Positions 25,614 through 34,294 of a stretch of 64,000 nt of DNA are shown here, one piece after another (the stretch's first letter is position 1; the number at the start of each line of letters is the position of its first letter). The DNA lies in NCBI GenBank assembly GCA_050744865.1, contig JBOGHW010000085.1, positions 8,970 through 72,969 on the forward strand, in the 5' to 3' direction. Both the position numbers and the translations under genes were made by a program. The stretch comes from JAKACA01 sp050744865 (GTDB taxonomy: Bacteria; Actinomycetota; Acidimicrobiia; Acidimicrobiales; Bog-793). Below the pieces are notes generated by a model that was given only the letters and a program-made list of their open reading frames with translations, was not told the DNA's origin and ran no database searches.

Positions 25614-27284
25614 GTGCCGGTGAGCAACATCTCGCCGGCAGACTGCAACCTCGCCACTTACTTCATCGACAACCGGCTGGCTGCCGGCGAGGCGGCGCGC
25701 CTCGCGCTGGTCGCCGGCACGGCCACAGTCAGCTACGGCGAACTCGCCGATCTCGTCAACCGGACCGGCAACGGCTTGCTCGGACTCGGAGTGGCGCAGG
25801 GAGAGCGCGTGCTGCTTGCGGTTTCCGACGGCGTGGAGTTCGTGGCCATCTGGTATGCCTGCCAGAAGCTCGGCCTCGTCACCGCCGAGTGCTACACGTT
25901 CCTGCAACCCAAGGACTACGCCTACTACCTCTCCTACACACAGGCTCGCGTGGTCTTCGTGGACTCCGTCACACTCGAGCCCATGCGGCAGGCTGCCTCG
26001 CTGGCACCGGCGCCTGCCATGCCACGCTCGACGGTTGCAGTAGGCGTTGCCGCCACCGAGTTGAGACCGGGGGAGGTCGGGCTGACCGAGCTCGCCGAGC
26101 AGGCACCGTCTGAGCTGGCCCCCGCCCGAGTCGGACCCGAGGACATCGCGGTCTGGAAGTTCACCACCGGCAGCACCGGCTCCCCGAAGGCATGTGTCCA
26201 CCCGGCCAGCCACCCGATCGCCAGCCACCACGCCTACGCCGTCGGCGTGCTCGCCATGCAACCGTCCGACCGGGTGCTTGCCGTGCCGAAGCTCTTCTTC
26301 GGATACGCCCGGGACCTTGCCTGTCTATACCCCTTCGGCGTCGGCGCCTCCGGCATCGTCTTCCCGGAGCGTTCCACGGTCGAGAGGATCTTCGAGTTGA
26401 TCCGTGCTCACAGGCCGACGATCCTCGTGAACGTGCCGACGATGATCGGCGCCATGGTCGCCCACCCGGGCGCTTCTTCACAAGATCTCTCGTGCCTACG
26501 AGTTTGCACGTCGGCGGGCGAGGCACTGCCCGCCGAGCTGCAGCGGCGATGGCTCGACACCTTCGGCGTGGAAGTGCTGGACGGCATCGGATCCTCGGAG
26601 GCCTACCACATCTACATCTCCAACAGGCCCGGTCGCGTGCGTCCGGGGACCGTCGGGGAGCCGGTGCCGGGTTACACCGCCAGGGTGGTGCCCGTGGACG
26701 CCACAGGGCCCGCCCTTCCCGACGGCGACGTGGGCAGGTTGTCAGTAACCGGGCCGACGATCGCCCTTGAGTACCACGGCGACGCGGAGCGGAGCCGGGC
26801 CACGTACCACGGCGACACCGTGGTGTCCGAGGATCTCTTCATCCGCCAGCCCGACGGGTACTTCTCTTACGTCGGGCGGGCTGACGACCTCCTCAAGATC
26901 AGCGGCATCTGGGTGGCTCCGGCCGAGATCGAGCAGTGCCTGCTCGCTCATCCGAGCGTGCTCGAGTGCGCAGTCCTCGGCTACGAGGTCGAGGGGTTGG
27001 TCAAGCCACTGGCTTACGTGGTCCTAGTCGACGGTCCCGAGGCAGGCGACTGGCAGGGCGGTGGCACCGGCTCGGCAGAGTCGGAGGTAGCCTTCGTTGC
27101 GGACCTGCAGTCGCACGTCCGCAGCCGGCTGGCAGGCTACAAGGTGCCGCGCCAGGTACGCGTTGTCCCCGAGCTGCCGAAGACAGCCAACGGCAAGATC
27201 GACCGCAAGGCCCTCGGCTCGCTCAAGGGCGGGGCGCCGGCCGCCAGCGCCGGTGTTGCGTCTCCTCCGCGCCCTGCCTCGTGA
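25614..27284 (+). CDS. Benzoate-CoA ligase family enzyme (probable 2-aminobenzoate-CoA ligase)
   Basis: The enzyme of 556 residues activates an aromatic acid to its CoA ester using ATP. The core FTTGSTGSPKACVHP lies near residue 182. The stretch VPKLFFGYARDLACLYPFGVG, then ILVNVPTMIGAMV and DGIGSSEAYHIYISNRPG, is the pattern of the benzoate-CoA ligase family, distinct from fatty-acid ligases. The C-terminal lysine is in TANGKIDRKAL. GTG at 25614 has GGAGA six bases upstream. The convergent fused monooxygenase gene points to 2-aminobenzoate (anthranilate) or salicylate as substrate. The final 62 bases overlap that gene. Confidence 0.85.
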   Translation: MPVSNISPADCNLATYFIDNRLAAGEAARLALVAGTATVSYGELADLVNRTGNGLLGLGVAQGERVLLAVSDGVEFVAIWYACQKLGLVTAECYTFLQPKDYAYYLSYTQARVVFVDSVTLEPMRQAASLAPAPAMPRSTVAVGVAATELRPGEVGLTELAEQAPSELAPARVGPEDIAVWKFTTGSTGSPKACVHPASHPIASHHAYAVGVLAMQPSDRVLAVPKLFFGYARDLACLYPFGVGASGIVFPERSTVERIFELIRAHRPTILVNVPTMIGAMVAHPGASSQDLSCLRVCTSAGEALPAELQRRWLDTFGVEVLDGIGSSEAYHIYISNRPGRVRPGTVGEPVPGYTARVVPVDATGPALPDGDVGRLSVTGPTIALEYHGDAERSRATYHGDTVVSEDLFIRQPDGYFSYVGRADDLLKISGIWVAPAEIEQCLLAHPSVLECAVLGYEVEGLVKPLAYVVLVDGPEAGDWQGGGTGSAESEVAFVADLQSHVRSRLAGYKVPRQVRVVPELPKTANGKIDRKALGSLKGGAPAASAGVASPPRPAS

Positions 27285-29592
27285 GATCGAGCCGCGGCCG
27301 GGGGCCGTCGGTGCGGCCGGTCAGCGGCCGGCGCGACCCGGCGCGGAACGGCAGCGGCCACTCGGCCGCGTAGCCCTGCTCGGCGGCGGCGTGCAGCGTC
27401 CAATGGGGATCGTAGAGGTGGGCGCGGCCGACAGCGACCAGATCCGCCCGGCCCGACACGATGATCGAGTTCACATCGTCGTACGAGGAGATCGCCCCCA
27501 CCGCGATGACGGCAATCGGGTGACTGGCGCCGACTTCGTTGCGAATACGGTCGGCGAACGGTGTCTGGTAGCTGCGCCCGAAAGCGGGGCGCTCGTCGCT
27601 CACAACCTGCCCTGTCGAGACGTCGACGGCAGCCGCCCCATGTTCGGCAAAGGCGCGAGCCACTCCCACGGCCTCCTCACCGTCGACACCGTCCGGGTGC
27701 CAGTCGGTAGCTGATATGCGCACCGTGAGCGGGCGTCCCTCCGGCCACGTTGCTCGTACGGCGTCGAAGACTTCCAAGGGGTAGCGCAGCCGACCCTCCA
27801 ACGACCCGCCGTAGTCGTCGGACCGGTGGTTGGTAAGAGGTGAGATGAACGAGGACAGCAGGTACCCGTGCGCACAGTGCACCTCCAGCAAGTCGAAGCC
27901 GGCGCGCCCGGCGCGCCGGGCCGCGTGCACGAACTGCCCTTTTATCTCCTCCAGATCCGCCGCCGTAAGCTCGCGTGGTACCTGGTTGACCGGCGAGTAG
28001 GCGAGGGCGGAAGGTCCGAAGACCTCCCAGTTGCCCGACGGTAGCGGCTCGTCCATGCCCTCCCACATCAGCTTCGTCGACCCCTTGCGGCCGGAGTGTC
28101 CTATCTGAGCACCGATCCTCGCCGTCGAGTTCTCGTGAACGAACTCGACTATTCGCTGCCACGACTCGGTCTGCACCTCGTCGTACAGCCCGGTGCACCC
28201 GGGCGTGATGCGGCCCTCTGGGGAAACGCAGATCATCTCTGTCATCACGAGGCCCGCCCCCCCGAGCGCCTTGCTGCCGAGGTGGACCAGGTGGAAGTCA
28301 CCCGGCACGCCGTCGACGGCCGAGTACATGTCCATCGGGGACACCACGACTCGGTTCTTCAACTCGAGGTCCCCGAGGACGAACGGCTGGAACATGGGAG
28401 GGCGCACCTCGACAGGGCCTCGCAGCACGCCCCGCTTGGCCTCGTGCTCGGCGAACCAGGCGTCGAGGGCGTCGACGAACTCCGGATCCCGCAACCGCAA
28501 GTTGTCGTAGGTGATGCGGCGCGAGCGCGTGAGGATGTTGGCAGCAAACTGTTCCGGTTCCTGGTCGAGATACTGGCCTAGCCCCTCGAACCACTCCAGG
28601 CTGGCCTGTGCCGCCCTTTGGGTCGACAACACCACTGGCCGCCGCTCGGCTTCGTAGGCGTCGAGTGCTGCTGACAGGCCAGGTTGCTCGTGAATGGAGG
28701 CTGCAAGGGCCAGCGCGTCCTCGAGGGCAAGCTTGGTGCCCGAGCCGATCGAGAAGTGAGCCGTGTGCGCCGCATCGCCGACGAGCACGACGTTTTCGTG
28801 CGACCACGTTGCACAGCGGACAGTCCCGAACCGCAGCCATTGCGAGTTGTTCGCCCTCAAACCGCCTGCGATCACCTCGCCCAGCAACTCCGCCACGCGG
28901 TCGATCGAGTCGAGATCGCTCTGGCCGGCGGCCAGCGCCGCCGGCATCCGGAACCCCGCCCGCGACCAGACGTCCTCCCGCATCTCGACGATGAAGGTGC
29001 TCTCATTCTCGGAGAACGGATAGGCGTGCACCTGCATGACGCCGAAAGGCGTCTCGCAGACGTGGAACTCGAAGGCCTCGAGCGGCCGGTCGAGGGCGAG
29101 CCACATGTACAGGCACTGCCTGGACTCGGTCTCGGGCTGGAAAGCGGTTGCGTACTCGCTCCGGAGGGCGGAGTTCCTGCCGTCGCATGCCACGACGAGG
29201 TCGTTGGTCGCCGCCAGGGTGTGGCCGTCGGGCGCCTCGGTGCCGAACAAGAGAGCGACACCGAGACTGGCGGCTCGGCGGCGCAGGATGGCCAGGAGGT
29301 CCCGGCGGCCCATGGCCGAGAAGCCATGGCCGCCCGAGGTCAGCACCCGACCTCGGTAATGCACGTCGATGTCGTCCCACCGGGCGAAGCGTGCCTCCAT
29401 CTCTCCGTACACGACCGGGTCGGCATGCTCGATGCCGCCCAGCGTCTCGTCCGACAGGACTATTCCGAAGCCGAACGTCTCGTCGGGCCCGTTGCGCTCA
29501 TAGACGGTGATGTCGTGATCCGGCCCGAGCTGCTTGGCCAGGGCGGCGAAGTAGAGACCGGCCGGCCCGCCCCCGGCGACGGCGATGCGCAT
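27223..29592 (-). CDS. Fused flavin monooxygenase / old-yellow-enzyme reductase (2-aminobenzoyl-CoA monooxygenase/reductase type)
   Basis: This 789-residue protein fuses two flavoenzymes. Residues 1-385 are a salicylyl-CoA 5-hydroxylase-like FAD monooxygenase: RIAVAGGGPAGLYFAALAKQ, ERNGPDETFGFGIVLSD and the FAD motif VLVGDAAHTAHFSIGSG. Residues from about 400 are an old-yellow-enzyme TIM barrel: MFQPFVLGDLELKNRVVVSPMD, GCTGLYDEVQ, CAHGYLLSSFISPLTNHRSD and VGRAHLYDP. The same fusion is known in 2-aminobenzoyl-CoA monooxygenase/reductase of Azoarcus, which dearomatises anthraniloyl-CoA. Simple salicylyl-CoA hydroxylases lack the second half. The C-terminal 20 residues overlap the ligase gene and look unstructured. 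Confidence 0.9.
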   Translation of the reverse strand: MRIAVAGGGPAGLYFAALAKQLGPDHDITVYERNGPDETFGFGIVLSDETLGGIEHADPVVYGEMEARFARWDDIDVHYRGRVLTSGGHGFSAMGRRDLLAILRRRAASLGVALLFGTEAPDGHTLAATNDLVVACDGRNSALRSEYATAFQPETESRQCLYMWLALDRPLEAFEFHVCETPFGVMQVHAYPFSENESTFIVEMREDVWSRAGFRMPAALAAGQSDLDSIDRVAELLGEVIAGGLRANNSQWLRFGTVRCATWSHENVVLVGDAAHTAHFSIGSGTKLALEDALALAASIHEQPGLSAALDAYEAERRPVVLSTQRAAQASLEWFEGLGQYLDQEPEQFAANILTRSRRITYDNLRLRDPEFVDALDAWFAEHEAKRGVLRGPVEVRPPMFQPFVLGDLELKNRVVVSPMDMYSAVDGVPGDFHLVHLGSKALGGAGLVMTEMICVSPEGRITPGCTGLYDEVQTESWQRIVEFVHENSTARIGAQIGHSGRKGSTKLMWEGMDEPLPSGNWEVFGPSALAYSPVNQVPRELTAADLEEIKGQFVHAARRAGRAGFDLLEVHCAHGYLLSSFISPLTNHRSDDYGGSLEGRLRYPLEVFDAVRATWPEGRPLTVRISATDWHPDGVDGEEAVGVARAFAEHGAAAVDVSTGQVVSDERPAFGRSYQTPFADRIRNEVGASHPIAVIAVGAISSYDDVNSIIVSGRADLVAVGRAHLYDPHWTLHAAAEQGYAAEWPLPFRAGSRRPLTGRTDGPRPRLDLTRQGAEETQHRRWRPAPRP

Positions 29593-29598
29593 GCCGGC

Positions 29599-30018
29599 TC
29601 AGCCCCCGCCTTCGGTGACGCCGGCGACGACGGCAACCCCCTGCAGTTCGACGAGTGCCTCCAGATCCCACAACCGCGTCACCCCGACGACGGCCATCGC
29701 CGGGTAGTCCCGACCCGCCAGGCTCCGCCAGATCCTGCCCAGCTCGGCGGCATTGGCCCTGTAGTCCTCGACGTCGACGGCGTACACGGTCACTGTGACC
29801 AGGTCGCCAGGAGAGCCACCGGCTGCCGCCAGTGCCTGCAGGAGGTTACTGAAAGCTTGCTCGAACTGCTCTGCCAGGGTCGTGCCGACGACAGTGCCGC
29901 CGGCGTCGAGAGCCGTCTGCCCGGCGAGGAAGACAAGCCTGCCTGGACCCGTAGTGGCAACGGCGTGAGAAAAGCCCACTGCGGGCGCCAGGCCGTCGCC
30001 GTTTATCCGCTCTGTCAC
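29599..30018 (-). CDS. RidA/YjgF family protein
   Basis: The 139-residue protein has the Rid fold: AVGFSHAVATTGPGRLVFLAGQTALD at the start, the trimer interface region AEQFEQAFSNLLQALAAAGG, and PAMAVVGVTRLWDLEALVELQGVA at the end. RidA deaminates reactive enamines and imines. An enamine is expected after reduction of 2-aminobenzoyl-CoA, so it could clear or convert that intermediate. The Arg that marks the deaminase group (R-x-x-P) is not seen at its usual place. The GTG start overlaps the SDR stop (GTGA), and the fused monooxygenase follows after 6 bases. Confidence 0.85.
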   Translation of the reverse strand: MTERINGDGLAPAVGFSHAVATTGPGRLVFLAGQTALDAGGTVVGTTLAEQFEQAFSNLLQALAAAGGSPGDLVTVTVYAVDVEDYRANAAELGRIWRSLAGRDYPAMAVVGVTRLWDLEALVELQGVAVVAGVTEGGG

Positions 30019-30770
30019 GACTGGACGGCCCCCCCGTCGATGTTCCAGCCTTGCCCTGTCACGCCGGGCGCCTCCACGAGGAACGCCACCACGTCTGCCA
30101 CTTCGGCGGGAGTGATGAGGCGACCGATGGGTTGCATGCCCGCCAGTATCCGGCGGGACTCCTCCTCGCTGCGACCGGTGTGGCTGCTGATGTTCGCCAC
30201 GGTCCCGTCGGTCATCGGGGTGTCCACGAAGGCGGGGCAGACGGCGTTAACCGTCACTCCCTTGGTTGCCAGCTCCGCTGCGACCGACCTGACGAGGCCG
30301 AGGACACCGTGCTTGGCGGCACTGTATGCCGAGATGTAGGCGTCGCCGCGCTTGGAAGCGACGGAGGCGACGACCACGATCCTGCCGAACCCGGCCCGGA
30401 CCATAGACGGCACTGCACGCCGCATGCAGCGAAACGGCGCCGTCAAGTTCACGTCCATCATCTCTTGCCAATCGGCGTCGCTGACACGCGTTATCGGGTT
30501 GGAAGCCGCCATGCCGGCGTTGGCGACAAGCACCTCGACCGGTCCGAGCTCGGCCTCGACGCGCCCGAAGATCCCTTCGAGGTCGACGGGGTCTGTGATG
30601 TCGCCGGGAACGACGAGGCAGCGACCCGGCATCTCGGCGGCCACGGCCTCCAGCTCGCCTGCAGAGCGCGCAGTGATGGCCACGCTGTGGCCCGCCTTTG
30701 ACAGGCACAGGCTGATGGCTCTGCCTATGCCACGACCGGCACCTGTGACGAGGCAGGATCGAGGTTCCAC
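30015..30770 (-). CDS. Short-chain dehydrogenase/reductase (hydroxyacyl-CoA dehydrogenase-like)
   Basis: The 251-residue enzyme has the NAD(P) motif TGAGRGIG at residue 9, NAGMAASNP near 85, the catalytic Ser in VASVASKRG and Tyr-x3-Lys in YSAAKHG near 152, and the C-terminal VTGQGWNIDGG. It belongs to the FabG-like classical SDRs. In the operon order SDR - RidA - monooxygenase it would suit the alcohol/ketone step of beta-oxidation-like ring processing. The start is GTG at 30770. The BadI-like gene diverges from it with 94 bases between them. Confidence 0.87.
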   Translation of the reverse strand: MEPRSCLVTGAGRGIGRAISLCLSKAGHSVAITARSAGELEAVAAEMPGRCLVVPGDITDPVDLEGIFGRVEAELGPVEVLVANAGMAASNPITRVSDADWQEMMDVNLTAPFRCMRRAVPSMVRAGFGRIVVVASVASKRGDAYISAYSAAKHGVLGLVRSVAAELATKGVTVNAVCPAFVDTPMTDGTVANISSHTGRSEEESRRILAGMQPIGRLITPAEVADVVAFLVEAPGVTGQGWNIDGGAVQS

Positions 30771-30864
30771 GCCGTGAGCTTGTCAGGACCGCGGACCGGG
30801 CCACAAGATCTATCCAGCCAATAGTGCCGATCGCCCGGCCACCCCGGGCACGAGGAGGACACCC

Positions 30865-31659
30865 ATGAAGCTCGACGAGCTCACCGACATCACTTACGAG
30901 CCTGCCGACGGCCACGTCGTGATCACGATCAACCGCCCCGACCGGTTGAACGCCTTCCGAGGCAGGACCGTCGACGAGCTCATCTCTGCGTTCAAGCACG
31001 CCTGGGTGGACAAACAAGTCGCCGCCGTCATCTTGACAGGTGCCGGCGAGCGAGCATTTTGCAGCGGTGGTGACGTGAAGGAACGGGCCGAGACGGGCAG
31101 CTACGGCGAGACCGAGTGGGGCACGTTCGAGATCGAGCGGCTGCACCGGATGATCCGCGACATCCCCAAGCCGGTGATCGCCGCCGTCAACGGTGTCGCC
31201 GTGGGGGGAGGCCACGTGCTGCACGTGCTGTGCGACCTGACAGTCGCCGCCTCGACCGCAACGTTCGGCCAGGCGGGCCCGCGGGTGGGATCGTTCGACG
31301 CCGGCTTCGGCTCGGCCTATCTCGCTCGGGTCGTCGGCGAGAAGCGCGCCCGCCAGATCTGGTTCCTCCTCGACAGGTACGACGCCATCACCGCCGAGCG
31401 ATGGGGACTCGTGAACGAAGTCGTGCCGCCGGACGAGCTCATGGCCAAAGCCAAGGAGTGGGCGGGCAAGATCGCTTCGTACTCCCCCACCGCCATCAAG
31501 TTCCTCAAGCACTCGTTCAACGCCGACTCCGAGCAGATGGCCGGCTTCTCGAACCTTGCCTTCGACGGCCTCGAGCTGTTCGCCCACGGAGACGAGGGCA
31601 TGGAGGGTGCCAACGCCTTCGCAGAGAAGCGGGCGCCTGACTTCAGCCGTTTCCGCTGA
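30865..31659 (+). CDS. badI: BadI-like ring-opening hydrolase (crotonase fold)
   Basis: The 264-residue crotonase-fold protein has the oxyanion loops INRPDRLNAFRGRTVDEL and AFCSGGDVKERAETGSY, then GVAVGGGHVLHVLCDLTVAA and GPRVGSFDAGFGSAYLARVVGEKRA. The latter matches 2-ketocyclohexanecarboxyl-CoA hydrolase (BadI) and its relative MenB better than ordinary enoyl-CoA hydratases. BadI opens an alicyclic beta-keto ring hydrolytically. Here it could open the ring after dearomatisation of 2-aminobenzoyl-CoA. A GAGGAGG site lies just before the ATG. MenB is the main alternative, but no menaquinone gene is near. Confidence 0.75.
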   Translation: MKLDELTDITYEPADGHVVITINRPDRLNAFRGRTVDELISAFKHAWVDKQVAAVILTGAGERAFCSGGDVKERAETGSYGETEWGTFEIERLHRMIRDIPKPVIAAVNGVAVGGGHVLHVLCDLTVAASTATFGQAGPRVGSFDAGFGSAYLARVVGEKRARQIWFLLDRYDAITAERWGLVNEVVPPDELMAKAKEWAGKIASYSPTAIKFLKHSFNADSEQMAGFSNLAFDGLELFAHGDEGMEGANAFAEKRAPDFSRFR

Positions 31660-31671
31660 GCTGCAGGCCAG

Positions 31672-32493
31672 TCAGATCGTGAAGGCGAGGTTCGCGACCA
31701 GCTGCCTGCCGAGGTTCTCGTCGCCCTCTATCTCGACGTCGACGCCGATGTGTGGCGTCCCTTCCTGGCGACCGCCGGTCAGGCAGAGCCAGAGCATCGC
31801 AGGCATCCGAACGGTGATCGACGGCTCGCCGTCGAGCGCCTCGACGAGACTGGCGCGGCCGGCAACGACCACATGGTAGGCGGCCGTGACCGCGCCAGTC
31901 AGCTCGACGATGGCCGTCGTGCCGGCAGGCAGGCGAGCTTTGCGGCCGGCGATATAGCCGATCGCCGTCGCCACCTCGTCCAAGCATGACCGCACGTGCC
32001 GGGCGTCGGGGCGGTCTGAGAGACCGAGAGCCTGGCGGATGTCGTGCTCGTGCATAAAACAGTCGAAGTGCCTGATGCGCATGAACCGCCCGTAGCTCTC
32101 GTCAGGCCCGGCCGGGGTCCACGACGCCTCGTCGAAGTCAGCCTGGGTCATCGCCTCCAGGGCTTGCAAGCGCCGGGCGGTCACGTCCTCGAACATGGCC
32201 AGCACCTGTGGTCCAGGCAACGGGCGGTTGGCTTCGACCCAAGCTTCGTTGGCGCGGGCGATGTCGTTTCTCAGGTGGGCAGCTTCGCCCACCTCGACCG
32301 CCGGCACGGGGTCCCCAGCCAGCATCGCCTCGGTACCGGCCATGTGGCTCAGCTGGTCCTTCACGGTCCAGCCGGGCAGGCACGTCGAAGTTGACCAGTC
32401 GTCGTCGCCGAAGCCCCGGCACAACTCGGCAGCGGCGGCGAACTCCTCTCGCAGCAGCCGGACGGTGCCATCCCTGTCGACGACAGTCGCCAT
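31672..32493 (-). CDS. Maleylpyruvate isomerase N-terminal-like (mycothiol-type, DinB fold) protein
   Basis: The 273-residue protein has a four-helix DinB/mycothiol-dependent isomerase domain: CLPGWTVKDQLSHMAGTEAML near residue 40, and MRIRHFDCFMHEHDIRQALGL, whose His residues would bind a metal. A C-terminal sterol-carrier-like domain follows (AIVELTGAVTAAYHVVVAG onward). Relatives use mycothiol for isomerisation or conjugation. It is coupled to the DsbA-like gene by an ATGA overlap, and that gene to the DinB gene, giving a three-gene unit. The substrate is unknown. Confidence 0.8.
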   Translation of the reverse strand: MATVVDRDGTVRLLREEFAAAAELCRGFGDDDWSTSTCLPGWTVKDQLSHMAGTEAMLAGDPVPAVEVGEAAHLRNDIARANEAWVEANRPLPGPQVLAMFEDVTARRLQALEAMTQADFDEASWTPAGPDESYGRFMRIRHFDCFMHEHDIRQALGLSDRPDARHVRSCLDEVATAIGYIAGRKARLPAGTTAIVELTGAVTAAYHVVVAGRASLVEALDGEPSITVRMPAMLWLCLTGGRQEGTPHIGVDVEIEGDENLGRQLVANLAFTI

Positions 32494-33188
32494 CAGGGAG
32501 CCTCGTGCCGGACGCTCACCCAGTCGCGGCCTTCGAAGTACGGATTGAAGGCGTCGGCAATCGCCTGGATGTCGCTGCGCTGCTTGGGACGGCGAATCTC
32601 GTACAGGTGCGGGAACTCCAGCCAGCCGACGATGCACTGCCAGAGCCTGAGGGCCGCTTCGCCCGACGGCGGGTCGATCAGCACCGGGCCGAATATCGCC
32701 TGCTCTGCGGCGCCGTCGCGGCCGAAGATCAACGTCGGAACGCCGAAGCCGCCCAAGCTCGTCACCTTCTCGTGCTCTCGCAGGACGTCGTCGTGGGTCG
32801 TCGGGTCCGCCAATGCCTCCGAGACGATGACGGGGTCGAGGCCGAGCTCGCCCACGACAGCTTCGGCCACCTCCTTGCGGTGTGGCTTGCGCCCGTCGAC
32901 GTGCAGAGCCGTCCCGGCCGCCAGGTACCACTTGTCCAGGAGATCTGCGTCCATGCGGCGGAGGTAGGCGCCGATGCGCATCATCGACCACCCGTATGAC
33001 CACTCCCGCTCCCACGGATGGCGCTTGCCTTCCTCACGGTTGATCTCCTCCAAGCTGAAGAACTTCCACCGCACGGCCACGCCGGCCAGGTCTCGCACTT
33101 CGCGCATCCAGATCGAGGTCTGGTAGGCGTACGGGCACATGATGTCGAAGTGGAAGTCGACCGCCGCCGGCGCCGTCATGGCGCTCAT
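32493..33188 (-). CDS. DsbA-family oxidoreductase (mycothiol-dependent nitroreductase type)
   Basis: The 231-residue thioredoxin-fold protein has a DsbA-like active segment DFHFDIMCPYAYQTSIWMREV near residue 18, with a single Cys (CPYA instead of CPxC), a long helical insert and the cis-Pro segment FGVPTLIFG near 150. It resembles mycobacterial Rv2466c, a mycothiol-dependent nitroreductase, but the second Cys is lost. A single Cys fits a monothiol mechanism. ATG at 33188 overlaps the DinB gene stop (ATGA). Residues upstream of this start are low-complexity. Confidence 0.8.
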   Translation of the reverse strand: MSAMTAPAAVDFHFDIMCPYAYQTSIWMREVRDLAGVAVRWKFFSLEEINREEGKRHPWEREWSYGWSMMRIGAYLRRMDADLLDKWYLAAGTALHVDGRKPHRKEVAEAVVGELGLDPVIVSEALADPTTHDDVLREHEKVTSLGGFGVPTLIFGRDGAAEQAIFGPVLIDPPSGEAALRLWQCIVGWLEFPHLYEIRRPKQRSDIQAIADAFNPYFEGRDWVSVRHEAP

Positions 33189-33757
33189 GAAGTCATCCCA
33201 CCGAGGCCGACCAGCCCTCGTGCCAGCTCGATCTCGCCCATGTGGCGAAGACCGTGCTGATAGATCCAGCACTCGATCGCGTCGAGGAGGGTTATGCCCT
33301 CAGGTCCGGCGACGCGGGCGCTGTAGGTGCTGGCGATCTGCGGGGGGAAGGGCCTCGCTACGACGATGCGAGCCAGCTCGGCGGGGTCGAGCCCCGCCAG
33401 CCAGGCCTCGGTGCGGGCCCACACCGCCTGCTGGTACTCCTTGAACGCCTCGTAGTCGCCGATCCTCTGGCCGACCATCTCCTCCACCGAGCGGTGCTTG
33501 CCGTGGTCGGGGATCGACGGCCTCACACGCGCCTGCCAAGAGTCGTCCCAGATCTGCGGTTCACCTGTCATGACGAGGTACGCAAAATCGATCATGTTCG
33601 TCACATGGAACAGCGAGAAGGCGATCGGTAGGACCCCCTCCCGCTCGAAGTGGTTGACGTGGCCGGTGTCCATGGAGGCAAGGGCGTCGGCGTAGAGAGA
33701 GTGCATGGCGCGCATGCGCCGGCGGAGCGAGTCGAGGACGAGATCGTCTGTCTTCAT
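33185..33757 (-). CDS. DinB-family four-helix protein
   Basis: The 190-residue protein starts MKTDDLVLDSLRRRMRAMHSLY. It has the helical DinB-like arrangement with HVNHFEREGVLPIAFSLFHVTNMIDFAY near residue 36 and IYQHGLRHMGEIELARGLVG at the end; the His residues at these two positions could bind a metal. It is the first gene of a coupled trio with the DsbA-like and mycothiol-isomerase-like genes, so a thiol-dependent reaction is likely. No substrate can be named. Confidence 0.72.
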   Translation of the reverse strand: MKTDDLVLDSLRRRMRAMHSLYADALASMDTGHVNHFEREGVLPIAFSLFHVTNMIDFAYLVMTGEPQIWDDSWQARVRPSIPDHGKHRSVEEMVGQRIGDYEAFKEYQQAVWARTEAWLAGLDPAELARIVVARPFPPQIASTYSARVAGPEGITLLDAIECWIYQHGLRHMGEIELARGLVGLGGMTS

Positions 33758-33834
33758 CGTGACGATTGTGACACTGAAGCTGCCTTTGATCCATACCGGT
33801 AGCGGCCGTCCGGAACCGGTGTGGTGAGGATACG

Positions 33835-34294
33835 GTGAAGACCGACGTGATAGCGCTCCTGGCCGCCACCGGCGGAGTCGACCCCGTTCGCCACCCCGAG
33901 CGCGCGGTCGCCGGCTGGGAACGGCGGCGGGATCGTCATCTGCGCGGAGGCGGGTGTTGACTTCACATGGGACGCGGTCGCCGCCACAGCGGCCGGCGTG
34001 GCCTTCTTCTGCGCGGCTCCCGGCCTCTACGGGCGCCGCACGGACGAGGCAAGCTGGCGCGCCGGCCATACGTGGTGGGAGGAGTGCGGCCTCGGCGACG
34101 CGATCCGCCAAGCGCAGCGCGTCGGCCTCTGGGTTGCGATCGCCACCCAGGCCGGCTCCACCTCGGACGAGGACTTCCCGGGCCTGGCTGCCCTCGTCAA
34201 CCCGGCGGGCGAGGTCGTCGACCGCCTGCCGGACTGGGCGCCGGGGACGCTTCTGGTCGACATCCCGGCGGGCACCGCCGCCCAAGGGCGCTAA
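33835..34294 (+). pseudogene. Remnant of a carbon-nitrogen hydrolase (nitrilase) gene
   Basis: From about 33915 one frame reads GGGIVICAEAGVDFTWDAVA, then FFCAAPGLYGRRTDEASWRAGHTWWEECG and AALVNPAGEVVDRLPDWAPG. This is the C-terminal half of a nitrilase-superfamily protein with its nucleophile Cys (VIC). The catalytic Glu and Lys, which lie earlier in the family, are missing. A GTG with a GAGGA site at 33835 opens about 40 codons in a different frame that then stop. This looks like a truncated and frameshifted gene. A functional short protein from GTG 33998 is less likely. Confidence 0.65.

Noticed and set aside
27285..29592. Numerous plus-strand frames antisense to the fused monooxygenase
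   Set aside because: They have Arg/Pro-rich translations typical of shadow frames and no motifs.
30865..31659. MenB (naphthoate synthase) for the crotonase-fold protein
   Set aside because: The sequence landmarks and the aromatic context favour a BadI-type hydrolase; no menaquinone genes are near.
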